Positions 43,023 through 56,910 of a stretch of DNA of 64,000 nucleotides are shown here, piece by piece. The notes beneath the pieces were generated by a model that was not told the origin of the DNA, did no database searches, and worked only from the letters and a program-made list of their open reading frames with translations. The translations under genes and the position numbers were made by a program. The DNA is taken from NCBI RefSeq assembly GCF_041146395.1, contig NC_090989.1, positions 47,084,501 to 47,148,500 on the forward strand. The letters are read 5' to 3'. This stretch comes from Eulemur rufifrons (Eukaryota; Chordata; Mammalia; Primates; Lemuridae). The stretch's first letter is position 1. Each line of letters begins with the position of its first letter.

Positions 43023-43796
43023 TCAGTAGGTTTAATTAAACTGTTACTAGAAAAAGTCATTATGAGGACAGCTCTACACCATTCTCCACTCTGACTTCCA
43101 GCCAGTCTCTGGGCACAGCCATGGTAGGCAGTACCCAGAGCAAGCCATGCCAAGATCCCTCCAGAGGAAAGGAGAACACTACCTTCCCAGAGATAAACCA
43201 CTTAAGACAGACATTCAATGAAAGCAATTTGCAACCTTCAGACATTCTGTAGCAGCAAAACGACTCAAAAATCAAAGCATAAAAATAAATTAATAAAAAT
43301 AAATTCAGGGCTTCTTTCTCTGAACTTACATGTTCTTACATATTCTGTGATTATAGCCTTTGTTGTTCTGTAAAAAGATTTTGTTTAAAGTGTCTGTCTC
43401 AGTCTCTCCTTGAGCTTTATTTTTTTTTTTTTTTTAAATAATTTCTATTTCAAAATATTAGGGGGTAAAACTGCTGTTACATGGATGAATTGTATAGTGC
43501 TGAAGTCAGGGCTTTTAGTGTGCCCATTACCAGAATAGTATACGTTGTACCTAATAGATAAGTTTTTATTCCTCATCCCTTCATAGCCTCCCCCTCCTAA
43601 GTCTTCAATGTCCTTTACACCATTTTATGAACAGGTACACCCATCATTTAGCTCCCTCTTATTAGTGAGAATATATGGTGTTTGTTTTTCCATTCCTGAG
43701 ATACTTCACTTAGGATGATGTTCTCCAGTTCTATTCAAGTTGCTGCAAATGACATTATTTCATTCATTTTATGGCTGAGTAGTATTCCATGGTGTG

Positions 43797-43829
43797 CGTG
43801 CACACACACATACATACACACACACATAT
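43797..43829. repeat. CA-rich simple repeat inside the L1 3' region
   Basis: gtgcgtgcacacacacatacatacacacacacat interrupts the usual L1 'ccatggtgtatat' context. Confidence 0.85.
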
Positions 43830-44616
43830 CACATTTTCTTTATCTGCTCATCAATTAATGGGCACTTAGGTTGATTCCAGATCTTTGTGATTATGAATTG
43901 TGCTGCAGTAAATATTTGAGTGCATGTGTCTTTTTGATAAAATGACTTCTTTTCCTTTTGGTACATACCCAGTAATGGGATTGCTGGATCAGATGGTAGC
44001 TCTACTTTTAGCTCTTTGAGGAATCTCTACACTGTTTTCCTTAGAGACTGTACTATTAATAATTTACAGTCCCACCAACAGTGTATAAGCATTCCTTTCT
44101 CTCTGCACCCACATCAGCATTTATTGTTTTTTGACTTTTTAGTAATATCCATTCTGACATAGCAAGTTGGTATCTCATGGTGGTTCTAATTTGCATTTCC
44201 CTGATGATTGGTGATGTTGAACATCTTTTCATATGTCTATTGGTCATTTGTATATCTTCCTTTGGAAAAAACTCTGTTTTTTACTTTTGCCCACTTTTTA
44301 ATGGAGTTATTTGGTTTTTTCTTGCTGATTTGTTTGAGTTCTTTGTGAATTCTGGATATTAGCCCTTTGTCAGATGTATAATTTGTGAATATTTTCTCCC
44401 ATTCTGTAAGTCATCTATTTACTCTGTTGATTATTTCTTTTGCTGTGCAGAACTTTTTAATTTAACAAGTCCCATTTATTTATTTTTGCTACTGCTGTGT
44501 TTGTTTTGGGGGTCTTAGTCATAAATTCTTTGCCTAGGCTGATGTCTAAAAGACTTTTTCCTGTGGTTTCTTCCAGAATTTTTACGGTTTCAGGCCTTAC
44601 ATTCAGGTCTTTATTC

Positions 44617-45737
44617 TGCTGGGAGTTAGCTATGCTCCCAGCAAAAACAGGTCCCTGGCAGGATCATCACAAGAGATTTGGAAACAATAGAAATAGAGAA
44701 ATAGGCCGGGCGCAGTGGTTCACGCCTGTAATCCTAGCACTCTGGGAGGCCGAGGTGGGTGGATCGTTTGAGCTCAGGAGTTCGAGACCAGCCTGAGCAA
44801 GAGCAAGACCCCATCTCTACTAAAAAAATAGAAAGAAACTATATGGACAGCTAAAAATATATAGAGAAAAAATTAGCCGGGCATGGTGGTGCATGCCTGT
44901 AGTCCCAGCTACTCGGGAGGCTGAGACAGGAGGATCGCTTGAGCTCAGGAGTCTGAGGTTGCTGTGAGCTAGGCTGACGCCACGGCACTCACTCTAGCCT
45001 GGGCAACAGAGTGAGACTCTGTCTCAAAAAAAAAAAAAAAAAAGAAAGAAAGAAATAGAGAAATAATAGAGAATAGAGAAATAACTGAGACAAGAGACAA
45101 AGTATAGTTTAAAAAGATGGGAAGTCAGGGGTCCTCCAGGATTCCTGTGAGCTGTGAGGCCCTGAGTGAAGTCCTGCATCATTATTTATTGGTGCAGCAA
45201 TTAGTTGCCAGTGGTTACACATTTACATAATAACAGATAGTTCATTTAGGTTTTAAGTCTCCCCAAATGCTTCTAGAGATCCCTCAATTAACTCTATCTA
45301 CGTGAGCAAATGGTTACAAAATTTTTCTAAGATAAACTTCTAAGTCCTAAGATAAAATTATCAATTAGCAGAAAGGCTACACAGAAATATAGACGCCATA
45401 TATTTCTTTATCTAGTTTCTTGTTGATTGAGACAAGTGGTCAGGAGTGAAGCAGAAACTGTCCTTGAGGCTAACTGTCTCTAGCTGCAGGGGACTGCTGG
45501 GTGGGCATTCTTTGATCAGTTCTCAACTTGTGGCCCCATATGGACCCTTGTCTTACAGAAGCATCAGGCGCAAGCCTTCAGGTCTGAGATGGGCATCGCC
45601 ATGTAAACACTCCTGATCGGTGAGATGCCTTCCTGAGGTGAGGCAGCTTTTGATCTCTGAACTAACACATTCACATATTCCTTCAAGGCAAAGTCCTGCA
45701 AAACTCCTGAAATATTTTATATCTTCATCTGCCAACA
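44617..45737. mobile_element. Solo LTR (ERV2/ERVK-like) inserted in L1
   Basis: Begins TGCTGGGAGTTAGC and ends TCTGCCAACA, i.e. the TG…CA ends of an LTR. It is flanked by 6-bp duplications ttattc (44611-44616) and ttaatc (45738-45743), one mismatch apart, which split the L1 sequence 'tctttaatccacctt'. The first 26 bases form an inverted repeat (TGCTGGGAG … CTCCCAGCA). Without the nested Alu it is about 765 bases. No retroviral genes accompany it. A 6-bp duplication points to the ERV2 class (inference). Transcriptional orientation is undetermined. Confidence 0.75.
44704..45043 (+). mobile_element. Alu SINE, young lemur type, inside the LTR
   Basis: Starts GGCCGGGCGCAGTGGTTCAC, has 'gcctgagcaagagcaagacc', a long A/T-rich linker and 'ctgacgccacggcactcact', and ends in A18. 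Direct repeat 'agaaatagagaaata' occurs on both sides. This is the third level of nesting. Confidence 0.95.
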
Positions 45738-48272
45738 TTAATCCACCTTGAGTTAATTTTTGTATATGGCAAGAGATAGGGATCCTGTTTCATTCCTTTG
45801 CATGAGGCTATCCAATTTTCCCAGCACCATTTATTGAATAGGGTGTCTTTTCCCCAGCGTATGTTTTAGTCTGCTTTGTCAAAAATCAGCTGGCCATAGC
45901 TGCACAGTGTTATTTCTGGGTTCTCTATTCTGTTCCATTGGTCTTGTCTCTACCTTTATACCAGTACCATGCATTTTTAGCTATTATAGGCTTGTAGTAT
46001 AATTTGAAGTCAGGTAATGTGATGTCTCCAGATTTATTATTTTTGCTTAAGATTGCTTTGGTTATTTGGGCTCCTTTTTGGTTCCACATAAAGTTTAGTA
46101 TTATTTTTTATACATCTGTGAAAAATGACCTTGGTATTTTGATGGGAATTGCACTGAACCTGTAAATCACTTTGGGCAGTATGGACATTTTAACAATGTT
46201 GATTCTTCCAATCCATGAGCATGGGATGTTTTACCATTTGCTTGAGTCATCTATGATTCTTTCATCAGTGTTTTGTAGTTCTCCTTGCAGAGATCTTTCA
46301 CTTCCTTGATTAAGTATATTCCTAGGTATTTCATTTTCTTTGCAGCTATTATAAATAGTATTGTGTTATTGACTTGACTCTCAGCTTAACTGTTATTAGT
46401 ATATAGAAATGCTAATGATTTGTGTACAATGGTTTTGTAACCTGAGACTTTGCTGAATTTATTTATCAATTCTAGCAGTCTTTTGGTGGAGTCCTTAGGG
46501 TATTCTAGATACAAGACCATATGTCAGCAAACAGGGATAATCTGGCCTCCTCTTTCCTGATTTGGATGCCCTTTCTTTCATTCTCTTACCTTACTGCTCT
46601 GGCTAGGACTTCTGGAATTATGTTGAATAGAAGTGATGACAGTGGGCAGGTACCCTTCTCTTGTCCCAGTTCTAAGGGGCTACGCTTTCAACTTTTCCTC
46701 ATTCAGTATGATGTTGGCTGTGGATTTGTAATATATAGATTTTGTTATTTTGAGGTATGTTCCTTCTATGCCTAGTTTGTTGAAGGTTTTTATAATGAAG
46801 GGGTGATGGATTTTATCAAATGCCTTTTCTGCATCTATTGAGATGACCAGATGGTCTTTGTTTTTACTTCTGTTCATGTGATGAATCACATTTATTGATT
46901 TGCACGTGTTGAACCATCCTTGCATCCCCGGGATAAAACCCACTTGATCATGGTGGATAATCTTTTTGATGTGCTGTTGAATTTAGTTTGCTAGTATTTT
47001 GCTGAGGATTTTTGCTACTGTGTTCATAAGGGATATTGGTCTGTAGTTTTCCTTTTTCATTGTGTCCTTTCCTTGCTTTGGTATCAGGCTAATACTGGTT
47101 TTGTAGAGTTAAGGAGGGTTCCCTCTTTCTTAATGTTATGGAATAGTTTCAGTAGAATGGGGGCCAGTTCTTCTTTGTAGATCCGGTGGAATTTGGCCGT
47201 GAATGTTTTGGGGCTTTTTTGGGGGGGGGGGTGTTTCTTACTGTTTCAATCTCACTAATCATTATTGGTCTTTTCAGGATTTCTATTTCTTCCTGATTCA
47301 CGATTGGGAGGTTGTGTGTTTCCAAGAATGTATCCATTTCCTCTAGGTTTTCGATTAATTGTTTGTGTAGGGGTTTTCATAGAGTCACAGATGATATGCT
47401 GTATTTCTGTGGTATCAGTTGTGATGCCTCCTTTTCATTTCTGCTTGAGCTTATTTGAGTCCCTTCTCTTCTATTTCTGGTTAATCTGGCTAGTGGTCTA
47501 TTGATTTTGTGCATCCTTTCAAAGAACCAACTTTTTGTTTCATTGATCCCTTGTAATTTTTTTTTTTTTTTTTTTTTTTTTTTTGGTTTCCGTTTTGTTT
47601 AGTTCTGCTCTAAGCTTTGGTGTTTCTTTCCTTTTGCTAGTTTTGGGTTGGGTTTGTTCTTTTTCTAGTTCCTTGAGGTGTGACATTAGGTTGTTAATTT
47701 GTAATCTTTCTGTCTTTTTCATGTAGGTATTTAAGGCTACGAACTTTCCCTTAGCACTGCTTTTGATGTATCCCATAGATTTTGGAAGCTTTTGTTGTCC
47801 TTGTCATTCAATTCAAAAAAATTTTTACTTCCATCTTGACTTCATCAAGGATCATTCAGCAGGAGGCTGTTTTAATTTGCATGTATTTGTGTAATTTTGA
47901 GAGTTCCTCTTGGAATTGAATTCTAGTTTTATCACACTATGGTCTGAGAAGATACATAGTATGATTTTGATTTTTCTAAATTTACTGAGACTTGTTTTGT
48001 GGGCTAACATATTATCTATCTTGGAAAGTATCCCATGTGCTGATGAGTGAAATGTATAGTCTGCAGTTTTGGGGTAGAATGTTCTGTAAATGTCTGGTAG
48101 GTCTATTTGTTCTAGAGTCCCATTTAAGTCCAGAGTTTCATTGTTGATCTTCTGCCTTAATGATCTGTCTAGTTCTGTTGGAGGAATGTTGAAGTCCCTG
48201 TCTATAATGATGCTGCTGTTTCTTTCTTTCCTTAGCTCTAGTAGAATTTGCTTTACAAATCTGAGAGCTCCT

Positions 48273-48609
48273 GGCCGGGCGCGGTGGCTCACGCCTGTAA
48301 TCCTAGCACTCTGGGAGGCCGAGGTGGGTGGATCGTTTGAGCTCAGGAGTTTGAGACCAGCCTGAGCAAGAGCGAGACCCCATCTCTACTAAAAATAGAA
48401 AGAAATTATATGGATAGCTAAAAATATATATAGAAAAAATTAGCCGGGCATGGTGGTGCATGCCTGTAGTCCCAGCTACTCGGGAGGCTGAGACAGGAGG
48501 ATCGCTTGAGCTCAGGAGTTTGAGGTTGCTGTGAGCTAGGCTGACGCCATGGCACTCACTCTAGCCTGGGCAACAGAGTGAGACTCTGTCTCAAAAAAAA
48601 AACAAAAAA
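48273..48609 (+). mobile_element. Alu SINE, young lemur type, inside L1 ORF2
   Basis: GGCCGGGCGCGGTGGCTCAC to an A-rich tail, with a perfect 18-bp target duplication, acaaatctgagagctcct, at 48255-48272 and 48610-48627. It interrupts the endonuclease coding part. Confidence 0.97.
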
Positions 48610-49049
48610 ACAAATCTGAGAGCTCCTGTGTTACGGGCATATATATTTAGGATTATTATATCTTCTTGTTGAATTGATCCCTTTATATATATATTACATT
48701 ACATAATATTATATAATGACATATGATTATCATTGTCTTTTTTTTACCATTGTTGATTGAAAGTCTATTTTATCCAATACGAGAATAGCTACTCCTGCTC
48801 ACTTTTTTTTCCATTTGCATGAGATATTTTCCCACATCTGTCTCTTGAGTCTATGAGAATCTTTACCAGTTAGATGGATTTCTTGGAGATAGCATATATT
48901 TCGGTTTGGTTTGGTTTTGTTTTTATCCATTCAGCTAATCTACATCGTTTTAGGGAGCATTAAGACCATTCACATTCAATGTTAGTATTGATATGTGAGA
49001 TACTGTTCTGGTCATCATTCAGATTGTTACCCACTTGTTTTGTTCTCTC

Positions 49050-50440
<1,391 letters not shown>

Positions 50441-51354
50441 TGTCATACTGATTCCTTCTCACCTGGAACAGTTGTTGCTTCTTGGTTTTAGATTATCTTT
50501 TGTTTAGATGGGACCTTTTCCCCCCTTACTCTTAAGGGTGTACCCTGTAACACATGTTGGGTAAGGACCTTTGGCTTTTCTTGTGGGTACTTTGATCGGG
50601 GTCTAGGTTCTGGATGGATACCTTGGTTATAGATATCCTTAGTGTGGTGGTTTTCTCAGTTGCTAGATATTTGTAGGCTGTAGCAGGAGTATACTATGTG
50701 TGTGGGCAGATTCCCTGTCTCTTGTTGACAACGGGAGATGGAGGTCTTTAAAATCCTTTCTCTTTTCCCAGACCTGTGGTCTTCTTAACAGTGTGAATTA
50801 CACTGGGATGCCCAGTTTAATCTCTGAGACAGCAGTTGGTATTTGTGAGTAAAAATCAAACATACCCCATATGATTGAATTGGTAAATGCTGTAATGAAC
50901 TGTACAAGTTGTCCTCCCTGCCAGTAGGTGGCGCTTGTCAGAAAGAGCCAGCTGCAGTGTTGCTTTCTGGGACCTGTGACTGGCTCTAGTTGATCAGGAA
51001 AAGCACTCAGATGTCTCAGGCGATGGGTGGATCCCTGAAGCTCCCAATTCACTCCTTTTTGTGCTCCACCACAGCAGAGGTGGATAGAGGAGCGAGGCTG
51101 GGTGGGGCTGGGTCAGATGAGCTGCATTCAGCCTTCATAAAGGCAAGCACAAGAGCTTTCTCTGCAAGTATCGACGTAATAAGGATGATATCGTGGAATA
51201 TGAAAAAAGGAATTAGTCAACTAATTCATGTTATGGTTTAGTGGAAAGCTTCTGACCAGTGTATTGTGGCTTCCTTGTAAGATAGATCTACAGATTGGAG
51301 ATGGCAACAAGCTAGCATCATGGCTTGATGATACTAGCTGTTCTGATTTCAAGC

Positions 51355-51690
51355 TTACAAAGGAAACTTTTGATTATAATGCTCTATAAATTTCCCTGTG
51401 GGGAGAGAATGCATAAGTAGCCAATGCAATAAATGACCAGGTTGCAGATATCTTTCTCTTTTTAAATAGGTCAGTGGACATCCTAGAGAATTCATTGTCT
51501 GTTGTGGTTTGATAAGCATGAATGGTCTTAAGAGACCTCTCCTTCCTGGAAGCACTGGCTGGTGTGGACCTCTTCTGGTCTGCATGGTACAAATCACATA
51601 CCCTGGACTGCAGAGGATGCCATGGAGGTGACACCCCCACCTCCCAAACAAGCAGCGAGGCCTCTTTGATGTTCCTTTCTCACTCTGAAT
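51355..51690 (-). other. Unidentified segment with two overlapping open minus frames
   Basis: Minus frames of 98 and 88 codons overlap (one reads KRSTPASASRKERSLKTIHA). Neither matches a protein I recognise. It may be an eroded processed pseudogene or chance. It lies just beyond the 5' end of the L1. Confidence 0.2.
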
Positions 51691-51994
51691 ACTGTTTTCC
51701 TCCTAGATCGGGTAAGCTGCTTCATCTAATAGAGCAGTTCAGGGCTCCTAAAACTGGTAACTGAGCACTTTGACACTCTGATGCTCTAATTAGTAAAAAC
51801 ATCTGTTTGTCTCTAAAACCTCCTTCAATCCCTTAAGCAATTAAAGTCTTTCAATTTTGCACATCAGAATGTGTTGATTCATAGGTAATTGCAATGTTCT
51901 TTATAAAGAAAGAAATTCAGTAAAATATGCTAAAATAACCAAGTGACAGTTCCAAGATGGAATGAAACAGTAAGAGGGACACCTACTGGCCAGA

Positions 51995-52385
51995 ACTCAC
52001 CACACCATACTCCCCCTTGCTCTTTATGAGCCTTTCATCATTCTGCTGTATGACAGACCACAGACAGCATGCGCTGCTCTGTCTCTGGATCTTTGCACAT
52101 ACGTTTCCTTCTCTCTGCGGTACCTGTTATTACCTCCCATCCCCTATATCCTCCACACACACGTGTAAACACACCTTCTTCGCTTGGCTATTTCTTTTTC
52201 ATCTCAAGTGACATCTGTCACCGCCCAGAGGAAACTTCTTTCTAACACAGAAGATATGGCTGGTGCTCATGTTCTATCTCCCCACTAACTATACAGCCAC
52301 AATTATTATTCAGCTCTGTGTCCCATGCATCTAGCACAATGTCTGGCTCATAGCAGTTCAATAAATACTTTTGATAATGAAAAAG
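51995..52385 (+). repeat. L2 LINE 3' end
   Basis: 'ctggatctttgcacatacgt', 'acatctgtcaccgcccagag', 'cagctctgtgtcccatgcat' and 'ctggctcatagcagttcaat' plus 'aaatactttt' are in L2 tail order. Confidence 0.8.
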
Positions 52386-54953
52386 TGGTCAATTTTGTTC
52401 ACTAATGCAGGCAGACAAGATCATTGAATTTGTACCACTTACATGACAGTATGTGATACCCATGACTTAATCAGAAACATTCTCAGCCTCTCAATATAAA
52501 AGAGCAATTTTTCATACTAACGAATAAGTGTATAATCTTCATACATTTGTATCATCTGAGTAATCATTTTGGAGACATTGTTTCATGGCTGCGGCCCAAC
52601 TCTGTGAGGATGTGCATGTTCTTCCCAAGCTCAGCAGGATGGACCATACCTACATCTCCAGAAAGGTGGGCTTCTCCTCGGGATGTGTGCACAACCTATT
52701 AAACGTACTTCTAGTGTTAACATGACTCTAATAAGACAGGAAACAATGATAAGGAAAAAAAGAAGAAGAAGGAAAGGCTATGCAAGTTAGCACTTGAGTT
52801 GGTTCCTAGGCAATGCAGAAAATCAGACAAAGAGAGTCAAGCATTTACTGGGAACCTGCCATGTGCCTTGCATGACTTTTAAATATTATAGGGAAAAGAT
52901 CAGGAGAAATGTTCCTGGATCAAGAAATCTATGCAAATCCGGCAGTCTGGAATAGATTACTGGCCTTACTCAACTGGCAAAATACTCTTTACCTCCCAAT
53001 GTTTTCACTGGACATCTAAAAATAACACTTCTATTATAATCTACCTTGTCAAGTGAGGATAAATTCATTAAAGAAGATAAAATGCCTCAGAGAGATGCTG
53101 TAATTTATTATCATGTTTTTGTCCTGGAAAGAGAACTCAATGCCTGAAATACCAAGAAACCATCTATTCTCAGGGCCAAGAACATCACTATGACCCAGAA
53201 CAGACTGAGTTCTGGCACGGTAAATGGTACAAAGACGTCTCAGGATGAGGCACAGAAGGAAAGAAAGCCAAGAGGCCAAGGAGGTACACAAGAAGCAGAA
53301 CACACACTGGTAGACAAAACAGTATCTGACTGAAGAAAGCCATGCTGGCTCTCCACACACAGCAACTCTGAGTTAACCAACCACCACTGTATCATCTTTC
53401 ACCTTCTGAACTGGACTGAAATGGCTGCTCTTTAGAGGACAGTCTCTGTGTCCGACAGCTATTTACAGAGACATGAATCATACGGCGGTGAAGTTCACCA
53501 TTTCTTATTCTCTCACCTCAAATGCCCCAATTGGCTGTTTGACACACACATATTTTAAAAAATTAAAAATAGTGCTATCATGTCTCATCAAGATCAACCA
53601 AAATAAAGATATTTCAGAGAAACTCAAATACTCCTTCTCCCGTAACAGTTCTTCTAGGAAGAGGAATACACTTAAAAAGCCTGGAGCTAAATTTATGAAT
53701 GGTATATACCAATTGATATATTGTTGATTCACTTCAGATGAATCCTAACTTAATGAATGCATCTCGAAAGAGGTACAAAACAAATAGAAAATTTTATGTG
53801 CACATAAATACTTATACAGAGAGAGAAAAAGTGAGAGAAAAAGGTGTTATATATTTTATAGACTTTCTGTGTCACATATTCATTCACGTATCGTTCATAA
53901 TATAAGTATACCAAAAAATTACAAAATAAACCCCAACAACTGGCTAATCCCTGACAATGCTGAACAGTTTTGAAAACTGTATGTAGGTTAACAATTCTAT
54001 CATGAAATCTAATGGCTTCATATTAAACAGTTACCTGTGTCCCTGAAGAGGACTGTTAATGCTTAGGATGTGTACACCATTGTTTTGATCATAGGGTTAA
54101 CATCAAAGTTTGGGTTGTTTTAACATTTTAATCACCCTAAGAGGGCACGAATTAAACAATCAGGTCTTTTGGTTGAGTCCAGACCATCGACACATATAAT
54201 ATATATACACAGAGCAGTTTCCATACACTAAAAGCATAGAAAACCAAATTCTGACACCTTGCTCAAAATATCTGATACCTCCTAGTTTTATAAATTTTAG
54301 CAAGTCATATTGCCTCTCCAAGGCAAAATTTTCTCACCTCCAAAGTGAAAATGAATATTAATTCTCATTTTTACTATTCCACAGAGATACTAAAAAGATA
54401 TAATTTAAAAAAAAACAGCATTTGACATAGCTTTGAAAGTTCTCTTCATTCAACTGTGTGTTCCTAGAGTGTGGTGCCCAAGAGATACTCATGTATACAC
54501 AGCGTTTGCCAAATTATTAGGCACTTAATAAATACTTGTTAAAATAATGTAAATAAAAATTAGAAAGTCAGAAAGCCCTTTTTCAATATATTACAATGAA
54601 GGGATATGATTGTATCTCTGAACATACCCATAGTTAGCCAATGAATTTGCTTCCAATCTTCCAAGTGAAAGTGAATTTTAAATAAATTTGGAATCCAAAG
54701 GCAAAAAAGACACAAAGCTTATTGACTAAGCTTTTATATTATGCTTCTTCTAAGAAATTCTAGAGTGCAGCTGTTTTTGTAAATGAGCTATTAATATTAT
54801 AGAAATCAGCTTTCTCCTCTTCATTTACCACTTAAAATGACAATTACACTACTGAATGATGGAATATACTTGAAAATATTAATGCAAGTTATCTCTATTT
54901 TAAGTGAAGTGTAACTCAGTATTTTAAAGTACTTGTTAGTCAGCAGTCTATAA

Positions 54954-55270
54954 CAGGGGACTGTAAAACTATACCCTGTGAGCTAAATCCAGCCCACTAT
55001 CCACGAGTGAATGGCTTTTACATTTTTAAACAGCTGAAAAAATTTTGTAAAAGAACAGTATTTTGTGACATGTGAAAATTATATGAAATTCAGATTTCAG
55101 GGTCCATAAATAAGTGTAACATGGCAAAGCTCATTAGCTTATGACGTATTGCCTGTATCTGCTTTCACCGGACAGTGGCAGAGTTGAGTAGTTGCAACAG
55201 AGGCTGTATGGCCTACAAAGTTTAAATTATTTGCTACCTGACCCGTAATAGAAAAGTTTGCCAACCACTG
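54954..55270. mobile_element. hAT-type non-autonomous DNA transposon
   Basis: Ends cagggGactgtaaaact and aaaagtttgccaaccactg are imperfect inverted repeats. The interior 'gtggcagagttgagtagttg' and 'cagaggctgtatggcctac' belong to a common mammalian palindromic element. Flanking octamers gtctataa and atctttaa match at 6 of 8 positions. It lies 140 bases downstream of the IMPG2 microexon. Confidence 0.75.
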
Positions 55271-55409
55271 ATCTTTAAGAAGCTGGACAGTGATATTGGA
55301 AGTGACATGAAGTTTGAGTAATGCTCCCCTAGACCTAGGGCTCCCACATTTTCTAAACTACCTCCTCACTCAATGGACACAGTATAGAAAGTAACAAAAA
55401 GTACTCTAC

Positions 55410-55430
55410 CTGCCATTTTCCTTGGGGGAC
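55410..55430 (-). CDS. IMPG2: IMPG2 21-base microexon in the SEA1 loop
   Basis: A 21-base exon is bounded by a T-rich acceptor ending TTTTTTTTTCAG and a GTAGAG donor. It completes an Arg codon (AG+G), then encodes S-P-K-E-N-G and the first two bases of Ser (AG, finished by T of the next exon). Human IMPG2, from memory, has a matching 'FRSPKEN-S' segment, so the exon is real. It keeps phase 2 on both sides, so skipping it would delete seven residues without a frameshift. It supplies an N-G-S glycosylation sequon and lies in the loop where the second SEA domain has its cleavage motif. It is too short for ordinary ORF scans and is easily missed by automatic annotation. Confidence 0.9.
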
Positions 55431-55864
55431 CTGAAAAAAAAATTTTAAATATTAAACAGAGTTTGAGACAGTTATTATATTATATGCATCATTCATCAAA
55501 GTGCAAGTACTTTACATATTTCTTTTGATTTTCTTTGAAATGCTTCCTGAAATGAAAATGTTTGCATGGTCAGACACTGACAAACTTTTATAGATTAAAG
55601 GGAGTAAAGGCAAAAAGTATTCTATGTTAAAGCCAATGATCATTCCTGTCTTTTAAACAATTCACATGTGGTTATCTCTTCATAAATAAACTTTTCTTAG
55701 TAAGTCAGCAGAGAATTTCAGTTGTTGACATGGACAAAATTGAGAACCTTCTTTTCTGGGATAATGTGTTATGTAGTATTAAAATCATATGGTACACAGT
55801 AAGGTATTAAGGGGCTAAGGTAATGTCAGAGTTGACTAATCTACAGGATATTGCACAACATTTA

Positions 55865-56260
55865 ATATTTATTTACTTTATGTAGCAGATGCTTAAGCAG
55901 AACTTCCCATGTGCCAGGAACTGTGCTAAGTATTTTACAAAAATTAGGTCATTTAATCTTCATTAAGATTTATTAGTATTCCCACATTACAGATAAAGAG
56001 ACTAAGGAACAAAGAAACTAAATAATTTTCACAAAGTATTTCAAAAGCAATTTTTTTAAAAAGCAGGATTAATATGTAAATTTTCTTTTTTATGTAAAAG
56101 TAATATACCCAAAAGTATCCGGCCAGAGTATAAAGGCAGGATATGAAGCCAGACCAGTTGGTCCCACAGGCCATGTTGCCCTTCACATGCTGCCAAATGG
56201 CCTCACATTCTGAGGTTCTCATCTGAGCTGAATCGCAACTGGAGGCAGCATTCTGTGAAA
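55865..56260 (+). repeat. MIR SINE, split
   Basis: 'cttcccatgtgccaggaact', 'gtgctaagtattttac' and 'agataaagagactaaggaac' are followed after an AT-rich insert by 'ggatatgaagccagaccag'. Confidence 0.75.
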
Positions 56261-56329
56261 ACACCTAAAACTGAACTGGGAGAATGGCCATGGTGTAAGA
56301 GTAGGTAGAAGGTTCATTTACCATGCTTG

Positions 56330-56565
56330 GCCTCTCTTCACTAAGCCCGTATCACTAACTATCTGAGCACCCTTGGACAAACTATTTAAATTCCTATGCT
56401 CTGGTTTCCTTAGTAGAAAAAAAAAATGAAGGTAATAATAACTATCTCATAGCACTGATAATAGAATTAAATGAGAATGTGTGTGTGTGTGTATATATAT
56501 ATGTATATACATATATGGCCTACCACACTATAAATGCTATATAAGTGCTTGCTGTTGTTTTTGGT
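56330..56565 (-). repeat. MIR SINE with GT/TA expansion
   Basis: 'cacccttggacaaactattt', 'ctggtttccttagtagaaa', 'aataactatctcatagcact' and 'aataagaattaaatgag'-like order. A (GT)n(TA)n tract at 56479-56516 is inserted before 'ataaatgctatataagtgct'. Confidence 0.7.
56479..56516. repeat. (GT)n(AT)n simple repeat
   Basis: gtgtgtgtgtgtgtatatatatatgtatatacatatat. Confidence 0.9.
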
Positions 56566-56704
56566 AAACTCGGAAGTTTAGACAAAAACATGGCAAACTT
56601 GAGCTGTTATGTTAATTATACTGTCATTTTACAGAGTGCCACCCCCGTCCTCCTTGGCATTGGAGAACTGGGCCACAGCTATCCCCTAAAATCATGGTAT
56701 TGAA

Positions 56705-56910
56705 TCTAGCATGAAGGTTCAGAGCAAGAGCTATAAAGTCAACCACTTTGTTTCAAAATTCCTCCTCCACCCCAGTTTACAAACTCTGACTTTGGGCTAA
56801 TATTTCATCCTTTTAAACCTGTTTCCTCCTCTGTAAAGTAAGTATCAATATCTATCCTGAGAGGGTTGAACATTAAGAGAGCTCAGTAATGGGAAGTGCC
56901 CAATACAAAG
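56705..56910 (-). repeat. MIR SINE fragment
   Basis: 'ctctgactttgggctaatat', 'aacctgtttcctcctctgta', 'gagggttgaacattaagaga' and 'gggaagtgcccaatacaaag' fit a reverse MIR. Confidence 0.7.

Larger units (their letters stand above)
44000..49000 (-). pseudogene. L1 ORF2 remnant (endonuclease, reverse transcriptase)
   Basis: The endonuclease part is readable at 48272-47852 ([20 protein letters not shown] and later SDHSVIKLEF, with the SDHS catalytic His context). A reverse-transcriptase part is at 46943-46680 ([20 protein letters not shown]). Stops and frame breaks separate the pieces. The solo LTR at 44617 and the Alu at 48273 also split it. A 28-base T run (47557-47584) and an 11-base G run (47221-47231) have expanded inside the frame. 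Confidence 0.88.

Noticed and set aside
46521..46775. Plus-strand 84-codon frame
   Set aside because: Antisense of L1 ORF2.
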